A DNA stretch of 64,000 bases from Oikopleura dioica. Taxonomy: Eukaryota > Chordata > Appendicularia > Copelata > Oikopleuridae. The notes below the pieces were generated by a model. The model was not told the origin of the DNA, did no database searches, and saw only the letters and a list, made by a program, of their open reading frames with translations. Every line of letters starts with the position of its first letter. Position 1 is the first letter of the stretch. The stretch lies in contig OU015568.1 of the NCBI GenBank assembly GCA_907165135.1, positions 2,798,501 to 2,862,500 on the forward strand. The letters run 5' to 3'. Below, piece by piece: positions 10,916 through 20,376 of this stretch. Position numbers and translations under genes: made by a program.

Positions 10916-11574
10916 CCCTACACCCCGCTTACTTCCTTGATTTTATAATTTAATAAAAAAAGGCTTTTGATTGTAATTGACAAAGGCTTGGAACACCGAG
11001 TTGATCAATCTCAGTTCTGTCCCCTACCCTACTGATATAGGCTATCATATAGTATTCTAAGTTTTCTGAGTAAAATGTATTGGGAGGAAATCTGCTTTCT
11101 GAATTACAAGGTAAGCATAAACTTGGGAGAAGATCTCCCTTCTGAATTATAAAATAAATTTGATTTTGTTAATAAAGAATTATATCAACAATTCGCACAA
11201 GGCTCCTCCAGCTGCAGACTTTTGAGGACACCGAAATTAGTCGAACAATGACAAGAAGAAGATTGACAAGAAAGGGAAAAAGCAGGAATAACAAGCTGCG
11301 GATGGCCCTTCAATAAAAAAAATTAGGGAGAAGACCTCCCTAAGAAAGCTTATCTTCGGCTAAAAGTCTAAGCTTATCATTCAAATCCAGCACAAAAAGA
11401 GTTGCAAACAAAAGTTGAATTGTATTTTTCCCTATATAATATAGGCTATATTTGTTACTTTATACTTATAAAGAAAATTAACAAATGAATTGACAAAGTC
11501 TTTTTTGACTTTATATTAAAATTCACGCCCTCAATTACCCAATCCGCTTTATTGAAACCAAACTTTTTGAATTT

Positions 11575-11809
11575 TGTGAGGTCTTAGTGCTGAAAGTCGG
11601 TTAGAGATCTGATTAGGATCTCGCGCCGCGCTCTTCCCTGCCATTTTTACGAACACTGCTTCAGTCCACGCACAGTAAAAGTGCGGAATACACGCTTTTA
11701 TCGGAAACTCCCGTTTCGTGTTTTATTGAAGATATAGCAGAGGCTACGACTAGCTGATAAAGAGAACCGTCTAGTATAGAGAGCATACAGCAGTACTTAG
11801 ACGCTTACA
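11575..11809 (+). repeat. 5' LTR
   Basis: 235 bp, TG...CA ends, nearly identical to 14783-15017. Immediately preceded by AATTT, the left target duplication. Confidence 0.92.
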
Positions 11810-12354
11810 TCTGGTGACAATCGCTAAGCTTCTTTCTTCACTGGACTCATCCGAACCCACGTTCGCCCTCATCACCGGCACTTCCCGCTGCGAAGCTAGA
11901 AGTGTTATTTACTTGGTTTGACCACTCGCCAAGTCGATCGAGCGATCTTCCGCCGTTCCCGTGTTGATAAACCGCTGGAGCTCGTGAATCAAGTCGCGTC
12001 CGCGCGCCGCACAGTAACCCTTCTGTGCGCACAAACGAGGTCAGTCAAAGTTGTGAAAACTGTAACTGCCGCATTTTATCGCCCTGAACACCGTGGAACT
12101 CGTCTCCGACCGCGCCTGAATCGCTCATTTCGCCGCCGGCTGCCTGGAACACACACTTCACGTGAAAAAGTCGCCACGTGCGCCGCTCAAGGAAATTTCC
12201 AGTTACTTGAGCGCTTTGTAAAGGTACAATATCTTGTTGTGAACCTCTTACCGCCAATTCCGTTATGCCGCGCCGCAGATTTTGATCAGTTCCGCCAACG
12301 AAACCCCGTGAACTTCGCCGATCCCAATCTCCAACGACAGTTTGGCCCGCCAAA

Positions 12355-12894
12355 ATGTCCCCTGTCGGCGCCTGCTACGCGCTCGACATCCCCGCCGACC
12401 GAATCGATTCATGCTTCTGCATCCTCACGCTAAATGCGTTTAGGGATGAGGTCTTGGACCACGTGTTTGCTCTCGCCGTCAACCCTGCGCTACTCAAAGC
12501 CGCCTTAGAAGCGATCAAAACTCGCCTAAAGCTAATAAATGCCCGATGTAAGGCTTTATTGGAGTTCGAACATTCACCTGGAGCCTCTCGCACTGATCCA
12601 ATCGAGACCCAGAGTTCTGACGACTCAGCTGACGTCCATGACTCCGCTATTGGCACCGATTCCGCTTCTCCCGTTGATAACGACCAAGCTTTTTCGGATC
12701 GAGAGTTAGATCGGCGCAACTCTAACTCCACTTCCCCGCGCAACTCACCTTCTCGAAACCTTCCAGACCTGACTTCACAGTCACTCTCGCCGAACATTCT
12801 TCAACCGTCAAAAACGGCATGTTCGACACTGGCGCCGACGATGTTATCTTGCCTAAATGGCTGCCAAAATGGCACATCCCTGACGAACTTTTGA
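12355..12894 (+). CDS. gag-like frame of the LTR element
   Basis: Open frame of 179 aa with a helical first half (about residues 20-80) and a Ser/Asp/Arg-rich second half. Position just upstream of and overlapping the protease frame suggests gag, but no capsid or zinc-knuckle motif is visible. The protease frame begins in the -1 frame within this overlap (about 12726-12894), consistent with -1 frameshifting. Upstream open stretches in other frames (from 11918) suggest the gag start is damaged or differently arranged. Confidence 0.5.
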   Translation: MSPVGACYALDIPADRIDSCFCILTLNAFRDEVLDHVFALAVNPALLKAALEAIKTRLKLINARCKALLEFEHSPGASRTDPIETQSSDDSADVHDSAIGTDSASPVDNDQAFSDRELDRRNSNSTSPRNSPSRNLPDLTSQSLSPNILQPSKTACSTLAPTMLSCLNGCQNGTSLTNF

Positions 12895-14489
12895 AGCATC
12901 TGCAGAGCTCCAAGTTCACTTTCACTGGCGTCAACTCCGAGACTAAGGCCCAAGGCGAGTCCCGCGCTATCATCAATTTCAGCGATTCAAAATTCGCTGG
13001 AACCCGCATTCTAGTGACAGATGGCCACAACGAGCCGCTACTCATCAGCAGTACTGTCACACATCACGCCGCAAATGCTCCATTTGGTGGAACTGGTACC
13101 AAAGGCATTTTTCAACGACGAGATAGCCCTGGAGCAGAAATCTACACACAGGCTCTCAAAATCAAGTCGTACGCTCGTGATCCCTGGAATGCGCTTCTGA
13201 TCGACTCTGGCAACTCCAGTAGCGCAGATTTTCATAGTTACGCTGACGCTCGTCGATCTCAACCCTCTCAAGCTGCCAAAATTCAGCTTAACCCTCCTGC
13301 TCCAGGCCCCAACACCTCTACTTCGGACCTTCTGAGCTACTTGCAAAGCCAGAAAGAGCTCGTTCTTCCATCTTATTACCACAATAGAAGCGAACTTCAT
13401 GAACTCGCCGTTCTTTGTGTCCAGTATGAAGACGTCTCTGGAAGTTTTACTGACGAGCTTGGCCTGTTCTACAGACCCGTCCGAATCCCGACAAATGGCG
13501 AATTCCCCAACTGTGCTGGCAAGCGCTTGTGCTGCACTAAACTCGACACATCCACGCAATTTTCCGTCGCTCGAGTTACCACTGGGGAGCGAGCGAATGT
13601 TGCTGCTCGCACGATTGTCGAAGTGGTGGTTTTCTTTACATTGCCTGATACTCTACACGACCCTGATGTACGCTACGATTCGCCTGAAACTTATGGCAAG
13701 CGGATTAAAATGCTCTCGAAGCTAGCGAAAATCGCCAATCGCTCCGCTGATCTAGCTCTAGAACGCCAACATAAGCGTCTACATCGTGATCGCCTTCTCA
13801 AATACGGCGATATGGTCCATCTCTATCAACCCGTCACTAAGGTAGCCAAGGATTCCAACTGTTACTGGATAGGCCCTTATGAAATCGCCTCAGAAACTGT
13901 CGTCAAAATCGTCGACGGAGCCGATTTTCGTGGCTGGGCTCACCGATCTCATCTGCGTCTGGTCCCACCGCGCAATGATCAACTCAAATCTCCCTCCGAC
14001 CGGGCTCAAAAACAAGAGCTCATTGGTGGCGATGATCTCGATTCGCCTCAAAATCTACTGGTCGGCGCTTCTGGTTCGTATCCTGAACCTCTAGCAAAAA
14101 TACCAAAGGTTGGGAGGCCGGCTGCTGAAAAGCAATTATCAACCTCTGGCATGTCTACTAGAAAAAGAGGAAAAGGGCGAGTCCCGACTCGTTGCCTGAT
14201 CCGAAGCGTCAAAATACAGCTTCACTTCCTCCCTCGACTGCTGGAAATTCAACCGCTCCCGCCCGTTCAACGTCAACTTCAACTACGCCTCGCTCGACTG
14301 ACTTGGTGGAAAATGATGTTCAAGTTTTACCTGTTAAAACGACTTCTGCTCCTCGTGGATGTGCGGCAGACTCTCTACATGGACATCATTTGCATTCACC
14401 TTCTTCGTCAGCTGATCTTTGTTCCTTCTTCGGAAATCCGAGCGTCTTGGGTGGTGAAATCAGGAAAAAACTTCCTTGATTCGAGTTGA
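12726..14489 (+). CDS. Internally deleted pol frame: protease plus integrase C-terminus
   Basis: The frame is open from 12726 after a stop. The retropepsin active site is visible as MFDTGADDVILP near 12819. The flanking DFTVTLAEH strand upstream and the ILVTDG strand downstream fit the protease fold. From about 13660 the sequence matches the end of a gypsy-type integrase: a helical Lys/Arg segment, then GDMVHLYQP and the YWIGPYEI block of the C-terminal domain. The span normally filled by reverse transcriptase, RNase H and most of integrase is replaced by a few hundred residues of unrecognised sequence at about 13060-13650. The product cannot support autonomous transposition. Confidence 0.75.
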   Translation, partial: LHFPAQLTFSKPSRPDFTVTLAEHSSTVKNGMFDTGADDVILPKWLPKWHIPDELLKHLQSSKFTFTGVNSETKAQGESRAIINFSDSKFAGTRILVTDGHNEPLLISSTVTHHAANAPFGGTGTKGIFQRRDSPGAEIYTQALKIKSYARDPWNALLIDSGNSSSADFHSYADARRSQPSQAAKIQLNPPAPGPNTSTSDLLSYLQSQKELVLPSYYHNRSELHELAVLCVQYEDVSGSFTDELGLFYRPVRIPTNGEFPNCAGKRLCCTKLDTSTQFSVARVTTGERANVAARTIVEVVVFFTLPDTLHDPDVRYDSPETYGKRIKMLSKLAKIANRSADLALERQHKRLHRDRLLKYGDMVHLYQPVTKVAKDSNCYWIGPYEIASETVVKIVDGADFRGWAHRSHLRLVPPRNDQLKSPSDRAQKQELIGGDDLDSPQNLLVGASGSYPEPLAKIPKVGRPAAEKQLSTSGMSTRKRGKGRVPTRCLIRSVKIQLHFLPRLLEIQPLPPVQRQLQLRLARLTWWKMMFKFYLLKRLLLLVDVRQTLYMDIICIHLLRQLIFVPSSEIRASWVVKSGKNFLDSS

Positions 14490-14782
14490 CCACACTCGCA
14501 AGAGTACTCGTAGAAAAAGGGAAGTTTTCTTCAAAGAAAACTCGGCTGGTGTGAGTCTGCTTCTACTCGCGCTCTGATTGGCTCCCGCTGTCCGGAAATG
14601 GTTCGATCTCCGTCCGACATATCTCGACTTTTCGTCTCTACACTGGTGCAATTCCGACGCCACGTTGAGCTGATTGGCTGCCTTTCCCTTCACCTTTCCC
14701 TTCTGCACTTCTACGATGACTCATCTCTACGACTTCAACTCTTCAACCGAAGATTCTCGATCGTCTCTAGAATCTGGGGAGC

Positions 14783-15017
14783 TGTGAGGTCTTAGTGCTG
14801 AAAGTCGGTTAGAGATCTGATTAGGATCTCGCGCCGCGCTCTTCCCTGCCACTTTTACGAACACTGCTTCAGTCCACGCACAGTAAAAGTGCGGAATACA
14901 CGCTTTTATCGGAAACTCCCGTTTCGTGTTTTATTGAAGATATAGCAGAGGCTACGACTAGCTGATAAAGAGAACCGTCTAGTATAGAGAGCATACAGCA
15001 GTACTTAGACGCTTACA
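14783..15017 (+). repeat. 3' LTR
   Basis: 235 bp, one substitution relative to 11575-11809. Followed by AATTT (15018-15022), the right target duplication. A short G-rich tract lies just upstream, a weak polypurine tract candidate. Confidence 0.92.
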
Positions 15018-15044
15018 AATTTCTAATATAATATTAGATTTTAA

Positions 15045-15577
15045 ACAAGAATTTTCGGGGAAATCTTGAGCCCCCTTTTGATTAGCCCATTAAATTTTTC
15101 GCATCAAAAACCCCCTCAGCCAATTTTTAGAAGTCGTGCCCAACTCAACATGCCTAGAGGGCATTTAGAAAATTTTGGATTCCCCTATAATTTTCCCTAA
15201 GGCTTATATAATATGGATAATCTATATATATTTGGAATCCTCATTATCTAACAAGTATGGGGAGCACAAAATTGTGACCTCTCGGAAAGGTCGAGGTCAC
15301 GTGACCCCGGATGACCTTTCCGAGAGGTCACAATTTTGTGCTCCCAATAATTGTTAGATCATGAGGATTCCAAAATATATATATTGTCAACATTATATTT
15401 CCTCTATGGCGGAATATAGGGGAATCGATTTTGTACTTTTGGAACTTCTATCACGTGCTATGACGTCATAAGTTCGCAATTTCGCCAATGTTTCCAACTC
15501 ATCTAGCATAAGTTTTAACACTCTTTCTAATGGGCAAATAAAAAGGGGGTCAGGATTTTACTCGAAAATCCTTATTG
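15045..15577. mobile_element. Fold-back element with long hairpin core
   Basis: Imperfect ~45-bp terminal inverted repeats (GAATTTTCGGGG... at left against the complement of ...CTCGAAAATCC at right, both with a CCCCCTTTT and CCCATTA block). They enclose a near-perfect 72-bp stem-loop with arms 15221-15292 and 15311-15384. At the loop is GGTCACGTGACC (15295-15306), itself a palindrome. No coding frame. No clear target duplication. It begins about 25 bases after the LTR element. Confidence 0.6.
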
Positions 15578-15708
15578 AAAATCGTTAGTGAAAATCGTAA
15601 GTTTGAAATTCTCAAACTTACGTATTCTTTAGAATTAAAGAGCCCGCGCTCATTGGCGGGCCAATCAGCAGCCCTTATTTTCGACACTTTTCGAGACACA
15701 CGCGAAAG

Positions 15709-16200
15709 CAGGGCTGGATATTTTGAAATCAGCAAAAATCTCAAATCGATTTTTGTGTGAAATCTCATTTTCATTTCAAAATTTTGCACCATTTCAACAA
15801 ATTTCAAATTTCAATTTTATTGCAACTTCCTCGTCATTATTTTTCTTTTTTGAAATTGCTGAAATTTCAGAATCTCAGATCTCAAAATTTTGCAAACCGC
15901 GCAATGGCCGCAGACAAACGTCGCGGTCTTAGAGCAAGACTTGTGATTGGTTCAGATGGACCTGAAATGCTTGAGATCTCAGAATTTCAAATTTCATTTC
16001 ATTGCAACGCGCGTATCCAACTCACGCAATTTTCTGAGATAATTGAGATCTCAGCATTTCAAATATCATTTTTTTGCAAAATCGAAAATTGAGATCTCAA
16101 ACAGAAAATTTTCTGAGATTGCATTTTTGAAATGGATGAGATGATGATTCATGTTTTTCGGTGTTTGAGATTTTTGTTGATTTCAAAATATCCAGCCCTG
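15709..16200. mobile_element. 492-bp hAT-like MITE with perfect 8-bp target duplication
   Basis: Terminal inverted repeats of about 37 bp with one mismatch begin CAGGGCTGGATATTTTGAAA. The flanks are identical octamers CGCGAAAG at 15701-15708 and 16201-16208. The core is rich in GAGATCTCAG and AATTTCAAA palindromic strings. Another right-end copy (CCAGCCCTG) stands at 16302-16310 without a visible partner. CAG..CTG ends with 8-bp duplication define the hAT superfamily; there is no transposase frame. Confidence 0.85.
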
Positions 16201-16376
16201 CGCGAAAGAGACGCGAAAGTCACTAAAGTCTCGACAAAATAAATTCGCGCACTAATTTTAGTGCACTAAAAATTTTCGACAGATTTTAGGACGCGAATTT
16301 ACCAGCCCTGGTCATCACAATAATAATTTCCATACCTCTGCGATTTTCATGAAAAACTTTCTACAGTGAAATGTAA

Positions 16377-16640
16377 GAATGTTTGTAAAGATATGGCCCC
16401 CTCAGATTCAGGGAGAAGATGTTGTATCTACTTCTTTCGTTTTTCCAGCTACGTTCAAATCGTGAATCAACGAAAATTTTCTCAAAAATCCAATTTTTTG
16501 TCGAGTGGTAAAATGATCCTTCTATTGCTCGGAACAACTTGCTCCTGTTCTTTCCTTTTTCAATCGTCGGTGGAATGATCATGTTCTGCATCAGAAGAAA
16601 AGCGGAAGTTGCCAAGGTTCAAAATCGCGATTCCTTACTA
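16377..16640 (+). pseudogene. Deleted copy of the membrane serine protease gene
   Basis: The 5' part matches the start of the protease exon at 20377 and the 3' part matches its transmembrane exon (21483-21629). Everything between, including the activation site, His, Asp and Ser exons, is missing, and a smaller deletion removes part of the propeptide. The remaining short open stretch crosses the junction by chance and is unlikely to make a functional protein. Confidence 0.8.
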
Positions 16641-16985
16641 GCCACCTATTTTCTTTCTGCAACCTTATTTTTTCTCAAGAAATTAAAAACAACAAATTTG
16701 AAAAATTACTGAGCGCCAAAAGAGTATCCATTTTATTACCGGGGACTATTCAGGGCAATTATGGTTGCTGTTGTCCTTTTCAATCATTTGAAAGAAGACA
16801 GTTCGGATAAGGGAAGTTTTTATAATGTTTAGTCAGAAGAATAATATGACCTGGTGTGAGTGTTTCAATTCGGCGGGGGACTCACGGGCGCTACTTATGA
16901 ATGTCTTGTTGGGCAGTCTGGTAGCCACTCTCAAATTTTGTGTAACGGAAACGTCCAATCTCCTGTAAATCCCAAAGCATCATAA

Positions 16986-17771
16986 ATGAACGAGACACAG
17001 GACTATGTGGGGATTGTCAGAAGGTTTGAACAGGACGAGAGTTTTGCGAGGATGTTGAACGAGAGATTGAATTCGCCGAGAGGAAATTCGGTTCAAAGAA
17101 GTTATGTTTCTAACAGGGTTTGGTTTTAACAGAAGAAATCATACCTCTTTATAGAAATTGATATTTATACATTTTTTGAGCAACGTCAACTTGATAGCTC
17201 AGCAAAAAACAGGTAAGAATGGCATTGTTTCATGTATAAGACAAGGCACACTCTTATTAACCTTCCTTTTAATCTTAAAAACGACTGAATAACCGATGTT
17301 ATATCATATTTATGTTAAAACCGTAGGAGCTCTCAAATCGTGAGTTATCAAAATCGTAATCCGAATCTTCGCGGAACTCTGAGCCGTCAAAGTTTCAGCC
17401 GAGCTCACCGAAATCTGTTTGATCTCGCTGGTCAAGGTACTTTTTCAACCCTTTTCATCAAAAATTCCGTTGACTAAGTTCTCGCCTCTCCTCAGCGAAA
17501 TCAAGGAAGAACCACTTCTCAGCCTGTTTGGAGAAATCCCTCGACACAGAATAACCAGAACACGTACAGAAACGTATCCCGATCGTACTCAAGAAGAGTG
17601 AACGAATCAATTGCCGAGCCACCTGAAGACGCTGACGATTCCGTATTCGACCAATCTACAGTTCTTGAGCCGCTGCCGATAATTGAGACAAACAACAATC
17701 GCATCGAAATTCCGCAAAAATTCTTGCCCCTGAAGAAATGCCAAAAGATTCAATACAGCCGCCAAAAATAA
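16986..17771 (+). CDS. Ser/Arg-rich protein, upstream paralogue (possibly damaged)
   Basis: Paralogue of the gene at 21836-22591. Exon 1 16986-17116, exon 2 from 17327 to the donor CAAG|GTAC, exon 3 17479-17771. The frame of exons 2 and 3 is intact and conserved. Exon 3 lacks a 15-bp in-frame insert present downstream and has a different C-terminus because the stop is shifted. The exon 1 donor is altered by one extra G (AACAGGG), so the first intron no longer fits phase 2 with a plain GT-AG; either another junction is used or the gene is dying. No signal peptide or known domain. Sequence is Arg/Ser/Asn/Gln-rich, likely disordered. Confidence 0.5.
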
Positions 17772-17905
17772 TTCAAACTTGCAAAGATTTATTGGCCAAA
17801 GAAGGATCGAAATTTTTAAGAATGGGGAGAAACTGCTTCAGAATGCGGTGGAGCAGATGGAAGCAGATTTTCAAGAAATAAAAGGAAATGGCGCTTTGAA
17901 GTTTA
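17738..17905 (+). pseudogene. Frameshifted copy of the small helical ORF
   Basis: Matches 22588-22797 (CKDLLAKEGSKF is conserved) but has no ATG at the start. It shifts frame after GSKF, so the downstream helix is lost. 17906-18171 holds only unrecognised sequence, including a GGGGCAAC repeat. Confidence 0.7.
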
Positions 17906-18171
17906 CCATGCTCTGATGGAGGCAATTACAATTCACTTTTTTGAATATTCATTTTTTCCTACAGTGGGTTGCGCAGGACGTTGCCCCCGAAAGAGCGGGT
18001 GAAGGGGCAACTAATCCTGCAATCACTTTGAGTAAGTCTAGAAAGGATTAATATAAAAAGCGCGGGCAAAGGGGCAACCAAATCTTATGGGTCATGAATA
18101 AATTGAAAGATTGTTTTATTTTATAATAAATTATTACAAGCCTTTATCTTAAGCCATTCTCAGGCCTAAAA

Positions 18172-19897
18172 ATGAAAAACAATGAAATGCAAGAAGACAT
18201 GGATTTGCTATCTGAACGATTTTCCTGTGGCATCTGCTGCAATAGGTACCGATACTCATCCCATTCCTTCCTAAGCCTTCAGTTATGCTGAAGTCAGTCC
18301 AGTAACACTTTCTCGCTGCAATCACGTCTTTTGTCAATTCTGCATTGAAAAAGTCACCGAATGTCCTGCATGCCGAAAACAAATTGACTCCGGCTCTACT
18401 AAGGTACTAAAAACCGGGTAGGCTTCATTTGCCCAAGAGCTTCATCTCCCCAGAGCTTCATCTCCCAAGAGCTTCATCTCCCCAGCCTGGGCAAATGAAG
18501 CTCCTGGGGAGATGAAGCTCTTGGGCAAATGAAGCTCTATTTCGACTTTTTAATATTTCAGAAAAAAATTTGAAATAATATTTTGAGAACTATTCATCCT
18601 TTTCATGTTTAACGCGAATTCGTTGCAATAATAGAATTAAATGAAGTAATATCTTTTCTCGAAAATCATAAATCATCCGAAAATATTTTACCAAAACAGT
18701 TATATTGGACAAGTCTGCTAGACACCGGATAGTTACTGATATATGCTCCGCACATAACCGTATAATTTATATTTTTCTTCATTTATCGTTATTTTAGAAA
18801 ACGAGAAAAATAACAGATAGAGCCAATCTCATAATCATTAAGCTTGATTATTGGTGGATGATTATTTAGGAACGACGTTTCTTAAAGAAGAAAACGTTAT
18901 TATGATGGCTAAGAATGAGTTTTGTCTTTTCTGAAACACATTTTTAGACTTCCAAGTTTATTGAAAAAATTAGTTTTGTTCCGAAGCCCGGCTCAACCAT
19001 TGACCACTAAGTACAATTCGCCCACGCAATTAAGGGTATAGTCATCGATTTTGGTCGGGTCTCCAATTTTTAATCTGAGCACATTTTTAGAATCCCCATA
19101 AAATTCTGAGCAAAAACTCCTTATGATTATTTTGGCTATCTTAACCCATTTGGCCGCAAATTGCGTTTGAAAGTGGCGAAATTTAGTGCATTTTGACCAT
19201 TAGCCGAATATTTTGAAATTTTGACCATTTTTAGGGGCTTCGTAAGGGTGCCATATGATACATTTTTAGAAAGCTTATATTCAGGGCATTTATTTAGGAC
19301 CACGTAGGGTAAATTTGGGCTATGCCCGCAGGGCATTTTATCAAAGCGAAAGGTCAAAATTTGGTAGCTTGGTTCTTTTAAAAATTTTTCAAAGAAAAGT
19401 TTATGATTACAGTATAAGGCTGTGTCATTTTTAAGATAAGGGTCTATATTTTAAGAAAAAAACATAAAATCAATAGATTTATATAGAAACTGTGGACTTA
19501 AAGCGCCGTGAAAAGAGGCTATTTTTGCGTTATTTGGCCGAGAGCTCAACTTTGAGCGATCCGCAAACCATGATTTCCTTGGAAATAACGTAAAAAGCTG
19601 TGACAAAAGTTAGATCTAGGATAGATCTTTTATATGACCTATTTTAGAGCCTCCCACATATTCCAAGTCCCGAGTTATAACCCCCTGAAATCGGCCAAAT
19701 CGACGACTATACCCTTAAAAGCTTCATTTCCCCAGAGCTTCATCTCCTCAAGAGCTTCATTTGCCCAGGCTGGGGAGATGAAGCTCTTGGGGAGATGAAG
19801 CTCTGGGGAGATGAAGCTCTTGGGGAAATGAAGCCTACCCAAAAAAACCCTCTTTCCTCTCTTTCTCATCTCTTTTCAGCCGCTTTACTTTGTCTAA
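18172..19897 (+). CDS. 70-aa RING finger protein, upstream paralogue
   Basis: Exons 18172-18245, 18283-18403 and 19880-19897 give 70 aa with phases identical to the copy at 22934-23226. The zinc ligands form a C3HC4-type RING: CGICC near residue 19, CNHVFCQFC near 37-45 and CPAC near 53. RING proteins of this type act as E3 ubiquitin ligases; the product is little more than the RING, so it would need partners. The last intron is 1,476 bases because of nested transposons (18416-19840), against 43 bases in the downstream copy. The coding sequence is still intact, so the intron is presumably tolerated. Confidence 0.8.
18416..19840. mobile_element. Fold-back element with ~120-bp tandem-repeat inverted ends
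   Basis: Ends are GGGTAGG and CCTACCC. Each arm consists of repeated GAGCTTCATCTCCCC units that themselves fold into hairpins (18416-18540 and 19715-19840). The A-rich flanks CTAAAAACC and AAAAAAACC agree at 7 of 9 bases, a possible 9-bp target duplication. The paralogous intron at 23166-23208 is an empty site, proving insertion after the tandem duplication. No transposase is visible. Confidence 0.8.
19034..19714. mobile_element. piggyBac-like MITE nested in the fold-back element
   Basis: Terminal inverted repeats begin GGGTATAGTC and end GACTATACCC, with similarity continuing to about 25 bp. Both sides are flanked by TTAA (19030-19033 and 19715-19718), the target of piggyBac transposons. 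681 bp, no transposase frame. The right end abuts the right arm of the host element. Confidence 0.72.
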
Positions 19898-20084
19898 AGA
19901 AAATTTGCTGAATACAGTATTCTGTATACATCAAAAATTCTGATACCATAATCATGTTATCAGTAAAGCTCTCCTGTCTGACCAAAAACTCTTATCTTTT
20001 TCTGTAAATACAAGTCGAGTGCGGCAAGCTGACAAGAGCCGCGGATCAAGTCTTTCCTCGTGCAATTTTGCTTCTCAAAACACG

Positions 20085-20215
20085 TCATTGTGACACTATG
20101 CTCTTTAATTTTTTTCTTCCTGGAGATTCTCGAGAGGGGGAACTTGCAGATTTTTCAACAGATGACTTGAAAAATAATTTCACAGATTTTCTCCCGGAAA
20201 AGTTGTACACGATCG
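20085..20215 (+). pseudogene. Gene fragment, second copy
   Basis: Diverged copy of 10378-10560, lacking about 40 bases after the shared CAAAACACGTC. It sits between the two tandem gene-cluster copies. 19898-20376 otherwise holds only cluster 3' flank and the presumed protease promoter. Confidence 0.5.
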
Positions 20216-20376
20216 GAGTCTCAGAAAAGAACTGATGACATCTGTTTTACCTTCGATATTCCTGCATTCAAAATAGAGTAATTATAAAAATGATTTCTCT
20301 AAGTTCGTTTTTTCAATTTCTAGAATAAAATGTAAGAATGTTTGTGAAAAAATGGCCTTCACAGATTCAGGGAAAA

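Larger units (their letters stand above)
9961..11574. other. Intergenic, with one gene fragment and short repeats
   Basis: After the EGF gene no intact gene is visible up to the LTR element. Present are a degraded coding fragment at 10378-10560 and a cluster of GTAACGCCGTTACAA palindromes at 10689-10915. AT-rich sequence around 11000-11470 holds nothing I recognise. A tRNA-like B-box string near 10105 was examined and rejected. Confidence 0.6.
11575..15017 (+). mobile_element. Young, internally deleted Ty3/gypsy-type LTR retrotransposon (Tor-like)
   Basis: Two 235-bp LTRs (11575-11809 and 14783-15017) start TGTGAG and end CTTACA. I found one mismatch between them (T against C in the GCCA.TTTTACG block), so the insertion is recent. 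A 5-bp target duplication AATTT flanks the element (11570-11574 and 15018-15022). The interior encodes a gag-like frame, an aspartic protease and an integrase C-terminal domain. Reverse transcriptase, RNase H and the integrase catalytic core are missing, so at 3.4 kb it is non-autonomous. The sequence after the 5' LTR begins TCTGGTGACA, a plausible primer binding site; the tRNA is not identified. Placement in the Oikopleura Tor group is inferred from host and type. Confidence 0.88.
16330..20038 (+). repeat. Upstream copy of a tandem gene-cluster duplication
   Basis: Matches 20295-23366 along its length apart from deletions in the protease and a ~1.4-kb transposon insertion in the RING intron. 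Order in both copies: protease, Ser/Arg-rich protein, small helical protein, RING protein. The last matching block ends with the AAGTCGAGTGCGGCAAGCTG string in both copies. Confidence 0.85.

Noticed and set aside
11918..12433. 171-codon frame as gag start of the LTR element
   Set aside because: Different frame from both the gag-like and protease frames, Arg-rich and low-complexity; probably chance opening in GC-rich DNA.
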